Below are positions 16,944 through 24,949 of a stretch of 64,000 bases of DNA, in pieces (within the stretch, counting starts at the first letter, position 1; every line of letters begins with the position of its first letter). The DNA lies in the NCBI RefSeq assembly GCF_024198175.1, contig NZ_JAJVKV010000014.1, positions 124,001-188,000 of the forward strand. Reading direction: 5' to 3'. The DNA is from Pyxidicoccus xibeiensis (lineage in GTDB: Bacteria; Myxococcota; Myxococcia; Myxococcales; Myxococcaceae). Under the pieces are notes generated by a model. It saw only the letters and a program-made list of their open reading frames with translations. It searched no databases and was not told the origin of the DNA. The position numbers were made by a program, and so were the translations under genes.

Positions 16944-17648
16944 ATGCACGTCGAGAACCCGCTGTCAGCCTGTCGTTCCAGCGCGTCCCGCAGCTGGCTG
17001 TTCGTGATGGCCGTGGCACTGGCGCTCGTTGTCGCCGCGCCCGGTCGCGCGGACGCCCAGTGTCTGAGCTGGCCGACCAATACGTCCGTTGCGCCCAACA
17101 CCTCGTACGCGGACACCATCAATGTCTCGGGGCTGGCATACGGGACGTACTACATCACCGCGTCGTTCTCGGGCAGCGCCGGCCTCATCAACCTGGCGTT
17201 CAGCGCCGCCCCTGGCTTCACCAACACCAGCACGGGTCAGAAGGGCTTCATCGGCTCGGCGACCACGCTCTACCTGAGCTTCATCATGGCCCCCGGCGCG
17301 CTCCCGGGGCGGCAGTCGACCGTGACGATGCAGGTCATCAACACCCTGGGCCAGGTCGTGTGCGGCTCCAGCTTCGTGGTCACCGTGCCGGGCGATGCGT
17401 GCCCGCTCGATGCCACCTGGAATGGCTCCACGATCGATGCCGTCTATGATGGCGCCAACTGCTACGTCCACGCCGTCCCGGCGACTGACGGCTCGCCGTT
17501 CATGCACGCCAACCACTATTACATGACGCGCGGCCCGAACAACGTCTGCGAGCAGGGCTGGTTCGACGGCGCCAACTGCTACCTGGGCTCTCCGCCGAGT
17601 GGCAAGAGCGGCTTCCTCTGGGGCTCCGCCTTCTATTACACCCCCTGA
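16944..17648 (+). CDS. Small secreted protein with duplicated C-terminal DGANCY motif
   Basis: 234 residues from the ATG at 16944, which follows GAAGGGGG and gives a clear signal peptide (SWLFVMAVALALVVAAPGRADA-QC). An Ig-like, Ser/Thr-rich middle (residues 42-145) is followed by two related units: VYDGANCYVHAVP...FMHANHYYMT and WFDGANCYLGSPP...FLWGSAFYYTP. The second form is a C-terminal module found on secreted hydrolases of soil bacteria, probably for surface or glycan binding (inference). No catalytic domain. An ATG 28 codons upstream is in frame but has no Shine-Dalgarno. Lower G+C than flanking genes, like its divergent neighbour. Confidence 0.75.
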   Translation: MHVENPLSACRSSASRSWLFVMAVALALVVAAPGRADAQCLSWPTNTSVAPNTSYADTINVSGLAYGTYYITASFSGSAGLINLAFSAAPGFTNTSTGQKGFIGSATTLYLSFIMAPGALPGRQSTVTMQVINTLGQVVCGSSFVVTVPGDACPLDATWNGSTIDAVYDGANCYVHAVPATDGSPFMHANHYYMTRGPNNVCEQGWFDGANCYLGSPPSGKSGFLWGSAFYYTP

Positions 17649-17717
17649 CGGACACGCCGGCTGGAAGGCCTCGCGTGGCGTCTTTGGATGGCGCCGCGCG
17701 GTTCCCTGGAATGCCTT

Positions 17718-18914
17718 TCAGCTCCTCACCCGGCCCCTGGGCGGGGCCGGGGTCGTCTCCTGGAGGTCCTGGATGGGCCGGAGCGAGGCACGTTCCTCGC
17801 TGTCCATGTGCTCCAGGGCCTCGGTCACCGCGTTGAGCTCCTCGCGCACCCGCCCCAGGCCCCGCTCGAGGTCGGGTGAGGGGGCGGTGCTCCCGACGCT
17901 CTTGACCTGGACGAGCTGGGCCAGCACCGAGTCCATGCTCCACTTCAGCCGGGTCAGCTCCGCGTCGAGCCGGTCCGCGTTGCGTCCGAGCCGCTGGCGC
18001 TGGGCGAGCTGCTCGTCGATGGCGGCGACGGCGCCCTCGAGCGTCGCGCGCACCTGCTCATCGGTGGCGGCCGCAATCCGCGCCTGGAGCGCGGTGCGCT
18101 CGCGCTCCAGCCGGGCCAGCAGCTCGGGGGCGACCTCCCGCCGGAGGCCCCGCTCGCGCGCCAGCAGGTCTCGCACCCCGGTCCGCAGCGTCGCGACGGA
18201 GCCCGCGTCCGTGCCCAGGAAGGCGCGGAGCGCCGGAGAGCCATGGCGCAGCTCGGCTTCGAGCTTGTCACAGAGCGCCTCGAGCTCCCGGGCGCGCGAG
18301 TCCTCGACGACGGGGGCCGGCTCGGGAGCCGCGGCGAGGGCGGGGCGAGCCGGTACATGGGCCGTCACGTCGCCACCCAGCGTCCCGCCTGCCCCGAGGT
18401 GTCCTCCCGCCCGCAGCACGGCGTTGCGCCCCACGGTGGCTCCCGCGCCGACGCTGGCCCCGTGCTGGACGGTGGCGCCCTGCTTCACCGTGGCGCCCCA
18501 GCCAATCACCGCACCGCTCTCCACCGTGGCCCCGCTCTCCACGGTGGCGCCCATGCGGACGACGGCGCCCGACTGCACCTTCGCGCCGGGGCCAATCGTC
18601 GTCCCCATCTCGATGACCGCTCCCGGCTCGACGACGGCGGTGGCGTGCACCTCCGCGCCCAGGCCGATGCGGGGCGCGTGCGTGGGGAGCGCTCGACCCG
18701 AGTGGTCGGCGAGCGCTTCTCGCACGATGTAGACGACACCGGAGGCGACCGCGAGCACCCCCGCCGGGATGTAGAGCCAGGGCGTCGTGAGCAGGCCCGC
18801 GGCTCCGAAGGAGGCACCGCTCAGCAGGAGCCCCTTGCTCACGATACCGAGCACCGTCACGGCCCCCACGCCTCGCGGACGAGCAAGCTCCCGGTTCGGC
18901 ACTTCATCCTTCAC
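17718..18914 (-). CDS. Membrane-anchored left-handed beta-helix (hexapeptide) protein with C-terminal coiled coil
   Basis: 398 residues from the GTG at 18914 (GGGAG five bases upstream). Three parts: two hydrophobic segments at about residues 15-60 (VTVLGIVSKGLLLSG; GLLTTPWLYIPAGVLAVAS) separated by a short turn; a hexapeptide-repeat helix at about 80-170 (AVVEPGAVIEMGTTIG, KVQSGAVVRMGATV and so on), normally found in acyltransferases but here without an enzyme domain; and a Leu/Glu/Arg-rich coiled coil at 190-390. The open frame continues 60 codons upstream but would overlap the ExbB-like gene by 100 bases, so the GTG is preferred. Likely co-transcribed with the ExbB-like gene. Structural or polymer role is inference. 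Confidence 0.7.
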   Translation of the reverse strand: MKDEVPNRELARPRGVGAVTVLGIVSKGLLLSGASFGAAGLLTTPWLYIPAGVLAVASGVVYIVREALADHSGRALPTHAPRIGLGAEVHATAVVEPGAVIEMGTTIGPGAKVQSGAVVRMGATVESGATVESGAVIGWGATVKQGATVQHGASVGAGATVGRNAVLRAGGHLGAGGTLGGDVTAHVPARPALAAAPEPAPVVEDSRARELEALCDKLEAELRHGSPALRAFLGTDAGSVATLRTGVRDLLARERGLRREVAPELLARLERERTALQARIAAATDEQVRATLEGAVAAIDEQLAQRQRLGRNADRLDAELTRLKWSMDSVLAQLVQVKSVGSTAPSPDLERGLGRVREELNAVTEALEHMDSEERASLRPIQDLQETTPAPPRGRVRS

Positions 18915-18993
18915 GAACGCTCCCAGGTGAGGTCCGGGCGAGTCTTCTCTCTTTCCCCGCGCCCGTGCAAGGTCACGGGAGCAGGGGAGGCGC

Positions 18994-19689
18994 TCACCTC
19001 GCGGCGGCGGCGGCGGCGCGGGCGCGCTTGAGGGCGCGGGCGGCGGCGTCGAGGAACTCGTTGCTGGCCTCGGAGACGTCCACCGCGCGGGCATCCACCC
19101 AGCCCTGCAGGGAGTTGTAGGCCATCACCGCGGGGATGGCGACGAGCAGGCCGAAGGCCGTGGTGACGAGCGCCTCGGAGATGCCCGTGGAGATGGTCCC
19201 GATGCCTCCCGCGTTCGACGCGCCCATCTGCTCGAACGCGGTGACGATGCCCATGGTGGTGCCGAGCAGGCCCACGAAGGGGGCGGTGGACGCCACGGTG
19301 GCCAGCAGGCCCAGGCCGCGCTTGAGGCTCTGCACCTCGCGCTGGGCCTGGCGCTCCAGGCTGCGCGCCACCGACTCCATGGCCTCGTCACGGCTGTCCG
19401 AGTCCGTGGTGGAGACGTTGTAGGCGGCCAGCCCCGCGCGGATGGTCCGGCCGAGGTAGCCCATGTCTCCGCCCGTCTTCGCCCGGGCCACGGCCTCGAA
19501 GTCGCCCCTGGCGAGCAGCGGGCCCATCTCCGCGGCGAACCGGCGTGAGTTGCGGCGGGACGTGCGGAAGACGAGCGCGCGCTCGGCGAGGATGACCAGG
19601 GAGACGACCGACATGACTGCCATCACGATGATGATGAACTGCGCGAAGGGGCCCATGTGGCCCCACAGCTCCGTGAGTTTGAAGGTCAT
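18994..19689 (-). CDS. MotA/TolQ/ExbB proton-channel family protein
   Basis: 231 residues with three membrane helices: about 15-38 (FAQFIIIVMAVMSVVSLVIL), 135-155 and 175-200. The family core GLGLLATVASTAPFVGLLGTTMGIVTAF and GISEALVTTAFGLLVAIPAV is intact. ExbB/TolQ proteins form the proton-conducting pentamer that works with an ExbD/TolR dimer to energise TonB, TolA or motility machines. No ExbD/TolR gene follows here; the next gene is the beta-helix/coiled-coil protein 79 bases on. A partner must be elsewhere, or that neighbour fills part of the role (inference). Confidence 0.93.
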   Translation of the reverse strand: MTFKLTELWGHMGPFAQFIIIVMAVMSVVSLVILAERALVFRTSRRNSRRFAAEMGPLLARGDFEAVARAKTGGDMGYLGRTIRAGLAAYNVSTTDSDSRDEAMESVARSLERQAQREVQSLKRGLGLLATVASTAPFVGLLGTTMGIVTAFEQMGASNAGGIGTISTGISEALVTTAFGLLVAIPAVMAYNSLQGWVDARAVDVSEASNEFLDAAARALKRARAAAAAAR

Positions 19690-19882
19690 GGCTGGAACGA
19701 GACGCGCCTCCTCGCGCGTTGGGCCAGGGCGTGGCCCACTGGGGAAACGACGGGTGCGAACAACCGAGAGCCACGGTACGCAGCCGCCCTGACCGGAGGG
19801 TGGACCCGTGTCCATGAGTTCGTCATCGTTCCGTCATTGCCTCGGAACCCGATTCGACGCCCGTTCCGTGGCCGCCGCCGCT

Positions 19883-20860
19883 TCAGCCGATGCGCCGGTG
19901 GCCGGACTCCCCGTCGTTCGTGGGGAGGTAGTCATCCTCCAGGCGGGGCCGGGGGATGCCGTCCCGGCCGAGCGTCGCCGCGAAGGGCGTGAGCGCGCGG
20001 ATGACCGCGCCCAGCCGCTGCCGCGTCATGTCCTGGGTCTTCAGATGCCGGGCGAGCGCGTCCAGGTCCGAGAAGGCCCCCTCGCACAGCCCCACCAGCC
20101 CCGCCGCGACTTCCACGGTGTCGGTGGGGTCCTCCATGCAGATGACGCGGTCGCCGAGCAGCTCCCGCCAATCCCGCTCGCAGTTCCGGGCACGGGCGAT
20201 GTCGGGGATGAGGAAGAACGGCTCGTAGGTGCGCTGCAGCTCGTCCACCACGTGCTTCACCGGCAGGTCCTGCTCCAGTGAGTCGCCGATGAGCTGCTTC
20301 ACCTGGCGGCGCGAGACGTAGCCGTAGGGCCGCTCGTCACCCGTCATGAAGAAGTAGCCGCGGTGCTGCCGCTTGCGCCAGCAGTCCAGGTCCGTGTGGC
20401 GGGCGGCAAAGAACATGGCCAGCTCATACGACTCCATGCCCGCCGGCCCGCCTCCGCCCTCCAGGAAGCTCCAAGTGAGCCACTGGTCCATCTGCCGCTC
20501 GGAGGACTCGAACTGGCCCACCTGGAGCGGCGCGCGGTCGTCGTTCGCGTCACCCACCGCCATGAACAAGACTTGTGGATCGGCGATGCCCGCATCCAGC
20601 AGCGCCTTCATGAAGGCCGGCAGCCGCTGGCGCGCGAGCAGGTCGGGGATGTCACCCATGGAGCCGGTGACGTCCAGTGAGAAGACGATGCCCAGCGACT
20701 TCGGGTGCGCGTCGCTGTCCCGGCTCTCGCGCCACTTCACGCCGTGCGGCTCCATCAGCGGATGGCAGCGGCGCTGCTTGAAGACCTCCTGGCGCGGCAG
20801 CACCGCCCGCACGCGGGTCATCGTCTCGTGGGCTTCGTAGCTGTAGCCGCCGTATCCCAT
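19883..20860 (-). CDS. VWA domain protein, paralogue 2
   Basis: 325 residues, same build as the protein at 12675: N-terminal GYGGYSYEAHETMTRVR, MIDAS FSLDVTGSMGDI, QVLFMAVGDANDD, LQVGQFESSERQMDQWLTW and the tail block GDRVICMEDPTDT. It differs by a longer Pro/Arg-rich C-terminus (RPRLEDDYLPTNDGESGHRR). Its ATG at 20860 shares one base with the stop of the upstream pseudokinase gene (TGATG), so translation is coupled. The constant partner position suggests that it works with the zinc-ribbon pseudokinase. No signal peptide; cytoplasmic. Confidence 0.85.
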   Translation of the reverse strand: MGYGGYSYEAHETMTRVRAVLPRQEVFKQRRCHPLMEPHGVKWRESRDSDAHPKSLGIVFSLDVTGSMGDIPDLLARQRLPAFMKALLDAGIADPQVLFMAVGDANDDRAPLQVGQFESSERQMDQWLTWSFLEGGGGPAGMESYELAMFFAARHTDLDCWRKRQHRGYFFMTGDERPYGYVSRRQVKQLIGDSLEQDLPVKHVVDELQRTYEPFFLIPDIARARNCERDWRELLGDRVICMEDPTDTVEVAAGLVGLCEGAFSDLDALARHLKTQDMTRQRLGAVIRALTPFAATLGRDGIPRPRLEDDYLPTNDGESGHRRIG

Positions 20861-21879
20861 CAGCGCCACCCTGGCATGGTGAAGTGGATGAACTTCGGCG
20901 GGCCGAAGGACTCGCGCGCCGCCTGGTCCACGAGCTCCTTGAGCCGCCACGCATCGGCCGCCTCGGCGGGCTTCTCGTCGCACTGCCTGCGCAGCAGGTC
21001 CGCCAGCGCGGGAGGCACGCCTCCGGGCATGGCGCCCGACACGGGGTCGCCTCCCAGCAGCCACGCGATGCAGCGGGCGCTCATCACCAGGTCCGTGGTG
21101 GGGTCCGGTGTCTCTCCGCGCAGGAGCGCCTGAGGGTAGAAGTCGCGGTGCGCGGCGCTGAAGGCGGGCAGCTTCTGGCGCGTGGTGTAGCGCACGGCGC
21201 TGGCCCAGCCCACGAGCATGAGGCCGTGGTCTCTCGGGTGCACCAGCAGGTGTGGGGGGAGGACGGCGCCATGCGCGTAGCCGGCGCGGTGCACGAAGCC
21301 GAGCAGCTCCAGCAGGCGCTTCCACATCCACACCGCCGCGCGCGGGTCCACGCCGCTGGAGTACTCCTCACGTATCTCGGTGAAGGCGTGCTGGAAGCCG
21401 CTGTGCCACCGGTACACCGCCGCCGCGCGCGGGGTGCCCTCGGGGTCCTTCACCGGCCCCCGGGCCACCGGCCGGGGGAGGAGTCGCGAGAAGTGCTCGG
21501 CGCCCTGGGCCTCGCTGCGCTGGAGCGCCTCCAGAATCTCGTACTCGCGCGTGAGGAGGTCCGCGTCCGACAGGGCCCGGACCACCTTGAGCACCACCAG
21601 CTCGGTGATGCGCGCGTCCCGCCGCGCGAGGAACACGTCGCTGCTGTCCCCGCGGCCCAGGCGCCCGAGCAGCACGTAGCGCGTGCCCGCGACGGTGACG
21701 CGCGGCCGGTCCGGAGCGAAGGGCGGGTCATCCGCGGGGCGCGCGGGCATGGGCCACACCGCTGCTCCCGAGGCGGACACCATGGCGCCGCAGTACTCGC
21801 AGACGAGGATGCCGTTGGGCGCGGAGGGAATCGGCAGCTTCGCGCCGCAGCCAGGACACTTCAGGAGCTGTAATTCCAT
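20860..21879 (-). CDS. Zinc-ribbon protein with protein-kinase-like (probably inactive) domain
   Basis: 339 residues from the ATG at 21879. N-terminal zinc ribbon: CPGC at 9-12 and CEYC at about 28-31. A kinase-like domain begins near residue 62 with RYVLLGRLGRGDSSDVFLARR and the ATP-lysine motif VVLKVV. The catalytic loop, usually HRDxKxxN, reads HGAVLPPHLLV, and the DFG position reads GWA, so metal-binding and base residues are missing. I therefore read it as a pseudokinase that binds rather than phosphorylates. It is coupled to the downstream VWA gene by a TGATG overlap and divergent from the PIN gene with 35 bases between starts. Confidence 0.78.
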   Translation of the reverse strand: MELQLLKCPGCGAKLPIPSAPNGILVCEYCGAMVSASGAAVWPMPARPADDPPFAPDRPRVTVAGTRYVLLGRLGRGDSSDVFLARRDARITELVVLKVVRALSDADLLTREYEILEALQRSEAQGAEHFSRLLPRPVARGPVKDPEGTPRAAAVYRWHSGFQHAFTEIREEYSSGVDPRAAVWMWKRLLELLGFVHRAGYAHGAVLPPHLLVHPRDHGLMLVGWASAVRYTTRQKLPAFSAAHRDFYPQALLRGETPDPTTDLVMSARCIAWLLGGDPVSGAMPGGVPPALADLLRRQCDEKPAEAADAWRLKELVDQAARESFGPPKFIHFTMPGWR

Positions 21880-21914
21880 CCCACCCTCATGAGCTTCCGG
21901 GCGAGCATAGCGCA

Positions 21915-22373
21915 ATGCCTCCTCCCCTGCCGGTGGTGCTCGACACCAACGTGGTGCTGGACCTGTTCGCCTTCGCGGACCCGCACGCGCGCCCCCTGGC
22001 CGAGGCCCTGGACGCAGGCACGCTGGTGGCGTGGGCGGACGCGGACACGCTGGCGGAGCTGGGGTACGTGCTCGCCTCGCGCCACTTCCGCCCCGGCTGG
22101 GACGCGGCGGCGCGGCAGGCAACATCGGAGCGGTACCGGACGCTGGTGCGCGTCGTCTCTTCCGAGGACGTACCCGTGCCGGAGCTTCCCCGGTGCCGGG
22201 ACAGGGACGACCAGAAGTTCCTCCTCCTGGCCGCCCGGGCCGGGGCCGCGTGGCTGGTGAGCAAGGACAAGCGGGTGCTGTCCATGGCCGGCCGCGCGGG
22301 ACTGCCCTTCGCCATCCTCACCGTGCGGCAGGCGGTGGAGCGCCTGCGTCACGCGCTGGTGGCGGGCCGGTAG
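21915..22373 (+). CDS. PIN-domain protein (putative toxin COG1569 type)
   Basis: 152 residues. PIN ribonuclease fold with the acidic metal-binding set D10 (VVLDTNVVLD), E48 (TLAELGYV), D99 (DRDDQKFLLLA) and D118 (LVSKDKRVL). Single-domain PIN proteins of this kind are usually toxins that cut RNA, but no antitoxin gene lies next to it: upstream is the divergent pseudokinase gene, downstream a convergent gene overlapping its 3' end by 25 bases. It could be an orphan toxin or a housekeeping nuclease. Confidence 0.85.
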   Translation: MPPPLPVVLDTNVVLDLFAFADPHARPLAEALDAGTLVAWADADTLAELGYVLASRHFRPGWDAAARQATSERYRTLVRVVSSEDVPVPELPRCRDRDDQKFLLLAARAGAAWLVSKDKRVLSMAGRAGLPFAILTVRQAVERLRHALVAGR

Positions 22374-23881
22374 CGCACCACGCGCACGGAGAGGTCGTTG
22401 ACGATGAACGTGGTGATGGAGGCCAGGCGCGACCTGCCGTCCGCCTCGTCGCTCCACTCCAGGACGTGGATGCGCAGGGGCTCGCCCACCTCCAGGTGCT
22501 CCTCCGCGTGCGCGCGGACCAGCACCACCGAGGCCCTGTCGCCCGCGTAGCTGACGAGCGTCTGCCGGAAGGTGAGCCAGGACTCGCGGCTGCCGGACTC
22601 CTCCGTGGTTCCCCGGAGGAAGGCCGTGGGGCGCGCGAGGGGGCCGATGGCGAACTCTCCGCCGGAGAGCTGGTGCTGGAGCTGCGTCGCCTTGTCGCTC
22701 AGGGGCGCGTCGTTGCAGCCCATGCATTCCCATTCGCAGTCACAGTCGTAGCTGTCCGCGGGCTTCGCCTCCGTCTTGCGGTGCTGCTCGCACTGGCTCA
22801 CGCAGACCTTCAGCGCCCGGGCCTCCTTCTTCTTCGTCTTCTCGATGTTGGCGCGCATCTGCGACTGGGTGGCGTCGGCCTCGAAGAAGGAGGCGTCCGC
22901 CAGGTGCAGCAGCCCGGCGATGCGCACCAGCCCGTCATCCTCCATGGCGGACAGCGCCGCCCGCGCCGCGGCCTTCTGGGGGCGGAGCTGGGCGGGCTTC
23001 ACCCGCGTCCACTTCGTCCGGGCCTCCGAGGTGTCGCCCTCGTTCTCCAGGTCCGCCCGGTCGAACAGCGCGGCCACCTCGCGCGCGCGGACGAGCGCGT
23101 CACGGTAGCCCTCCTTCTCCGGGACGGCGGCGAGGATTCCGGCCGCGGCCTTGCCGGCGTCCTGCCCCGGATGCCCGGTGCGCTTCAGCGACAGCAGCGT
23201 CTGCGCCTTGTAGCGCGGCGCCCAGGCCAGCTTCGCCTGGGTGTCGTTGCGCTCGGCGGCCTGCTTGCGCTCGTAGGCGAAGGAGCGCACCTGCTCGTAG
23301 GCGGCGGCCTCCGCCTCGGGCTTGTACGGGTCCTCGCCCTCCACGTAGACGCGCAAGTCACTGAGGCAGGTGTCGTCGTAGGCGGTGCCCGGGTACGTGG
23401 AGGCGAGGGTGAGCCGCACGCCCTGCACCTTCGCGGGCACGGGCAGGCGGACCTCCTGCCAGCCCTGGACGTCCTTCAGCTCCACCTCCAGCGCGGTGCC
23501 CGTCACCTGCGCGCCCGTCTCGCCCTGCACCAGCGGCTCCAGCTTCACCTTGCGCGGGCGCGCGTTGGCGCGGAAGAGCTTGTCGGACTTCTGGAAGCCG
23601 TTGCGCAGGAAGACGCGGAAGGACTTCGCCTTCGTCAGCGCGGGGCCCCACCACTCCAGCGCCTCGCCCTCGCCGCGGCCCTTCGCGCCCTCCACCCATG
23701 CGGTGGTGGGGTCATCGTCCGCGACGTAGAGGGGCAGGTAGTTCTGCGCGTGCTTGTTCCAGCCGTTCTCCAGGAAGGAGGACGCCGTCACGCGGCGGGG
23801 GTGCAGCCGGTGCGCTCCGCCCGCGTCGGGCTCGAGCATGACCGGCGGCGTGGCGGCGAGGAGGAGGGAGAGGAGAATCAT
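22349..23881 (-). CDS. Secreted protein with discoidin-like (NADase-type glycan-binding) domain
   Basis: 510 residues with a short signal (MILLSLLLAATPPVMLEP). Residues 25-190 resemble a discoidin-like beta-sandwich: TASSFLENGWNKHAQNYLPL, DDDPTTAWVEGAKGRG, SFRVFLRNGFQKSDKLFRAN and GVRLTLASTYPG. This matches the NADase-type glycan-binding family. The middle is helical and charged, with a Cys-rich insert (CVSQCEQHR, YDCDCEWECMGC). The C-terminal 130 residues form a beta-rich domain of unknown type. The ATG at 23881 overlaps the stop of the upstream cytochrome gene by four bases, so the two are coupled. The 3' end overlaps the convergent PIN gene. Function unknown; a bound sugar or cell-surface partner is inferred. 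Confidence 0.75.
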   Translation of the reverse strand: MILLSLLLAATPPVMLEPDAGGAHRLHPRRVTASSFLENGWNKHAQNYLPLYVADDDPTTAWVEGAKGRGEGEALEWWGPALTKAKSFRVFLRNGFQKSDKLFRANARPRKVKLEPLVQGETGAQVTGTALEVELKDVQGWQEVRLPVPAKVQGVRLTLASTYPGTAYDDTCLSDLRVYVEGEDPYKPEAEAAAYEQVRSFAYERKQAAERNDTQAKLAWAPRYKAQTLLSLKRTGHPGQDAGKAAAGILAAVPEKEGYRDALVRAREVAALFDRADLENEGDTSEARTKWTRVKPAQLRPQKAAARAALSAMEDDGLVRIAGLLHLADASFFEADATQSQMRANIEKTKKKEARALKVCVSQCEQHRKTEAKPADSYDCDCEWECMGCNDAPLSDKATQLQHQLSGGEFAIGPLARPTAFLRGTTEESGSRESWLTFRQTLVSYAGDRASVVLVRAHAEEHLEVGEPLRIHVLEWSDEADGRSRLASITTFIVNDLSVRVVRYRPATSA

Positions 23882-24873
23882 GGCTTGCGCTCCTTGGACG
23901 GCGGACGGGAGGGAAGGGCGGCGGCCCACAGCACCAGCCGGGACAGCCCCGCGGGATAGAGCCCCGAGTCCTCCTGCTCCCGGGACACGAGGTGGTAGAC
24001 GATGCGGGCGTAGCGCGCGCCCGGAGGCAGGGCCACGCGGCGCACCTCTCCGGGCACGAGGCGCGTGTCCTCCACCGCGCCCAGGTGCGGCAGCGGCTCG
24101 GGCGGCCAGGCGCGGACCTCCAGGCGGCGGCCGAAGGTGGCCACCGTGCGCGGGGCCTCGAAGAGGGGCTCGTCCGCCACCTCCACGCTCACCCAGCGCA
24201 TGACGTCTCCGGTGGGGAAGGCGTGGCCCACGTCGCGCGTGGAGACGCGGAGCTGTCCGGGAGCGGGCTCGACGACGAGGGCGGCCTTGAGGGACTCGGT
24301 GCGGCGGGTGCCTCCCAGGCCATGGTCTCCGCCTCGCATGTGGCAGGCGGTGCAGTGGCGGGTGTCTCCGGACTGCTGTCGCCAGCGCGTCCACTCGCCC
24401 ACTGTGTCCTGCTGCCATCCGGTGGAGGAGAGCCGCACGCGCTGGCCCGCGCCGTCCAGCACGGGGAAGCCGAACTGGTGGCAGCCCGCGCAGGGCATGC
24501 CGGGCGTGGCCTTCGCCTCCGCGAGCGGGGCGTGACAGCCGGCGCAGGTGACGCCGTGCTCCTCGGGTGGGCTGCCCGCGGGCAGGGGGCCTCGTTCGAG
24601 GTTTCGCGCGAGGGGCGCGTGGCACTGGACGCACCAGCCGGGCCGGTCCTCGGTGAGGGCCACCTGGAAGACGTCGTCCGTGCGCGCGGTGGCGTGGCCG
24701 CTGTGGCGCCACGAGTCCACCTGCGCGGGGTGGCACCCGGCGCAGCGCTGGACGCCCCAGTCGGGAAGGCCATGCGGCGCGGAGCCCACGTCCATGCGCG
24801 CCGTGCCCTGCGGGAAGCGGGGCATGGGCGCGGTGGCCAGCAGCGAGCAGGTGAGGAGCAGGAGCGCGTGCAC
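23878..24873 (-). CDS. Secreted multihaem c-type cytochrome (five CxxCH)
   Basis: 331 residues from the GTG at 24873, giving the signal VHALLLLTCSLLATA. Five haem-binding motifs: CAGCH (in QRCAGCHPAQVDSW), CVQCH, CAGCH, CAGCH and CTACH, the pattern of cytochrome c554/c3-like electron carriers. After the haem part (to about residue 195) comes a beta-rich C-terminal domain of about 135 residues (GHAFPTGDVMRWVSVEV) without haem sites. An upstream ATG at 24951 shares bases with the start codon of the divergent MDR gene, so the internal GTG is preferred, though its Shine-Dalgarno is weak. Coupled by ATGA to the discoidin-like gene. Periplasmic redox partner unknown. Confidence 0.82.
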   Translation of the reverse strand: MHALLLLTCSLLATAPMPRFPQGTARMDVGSAPHGLPDWGVQRCAGCHPAQVDSWRHSGHATARTDDVFQVALTEDRPGWCVQCHAPLARNLERGPLPAGSPPEEHGVTCAGCHAPLAEAKATPGMPCAGCHQFGFPVLDGAGQRVRLSSTGWQQDTVGEWTRWRQQSGDTRHCTACHMRGGDHGLGGTRRTESLKAALVVEPAPGQLRVSTRDVGHAFPTGDVMRWVSVEVADEPLFEAPRTVATFGRRLEVRAWPPEPLPHLGAVEDTRLVPGEVRRVALPPGARYARIVYHLVSREQEDSGLYPAGLSRLVLWAAALPSRPPSKERKP

Positions 24874-24949
24874 TGTTGGCGACAGAGTGTAGGCGGTGCG
24901 GGGTGGAAACCGCGACTCCTGCCCTGGTGGGCGGGGTAGAACGCCACAC

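Noticed and set aside
21880..21914. Antitoxin gene for the PIN protein
   Set aside because: Only 35 bases separate the divergent starts, and the downstream side is occupied by a convergent gene; no room for an antitoxin.
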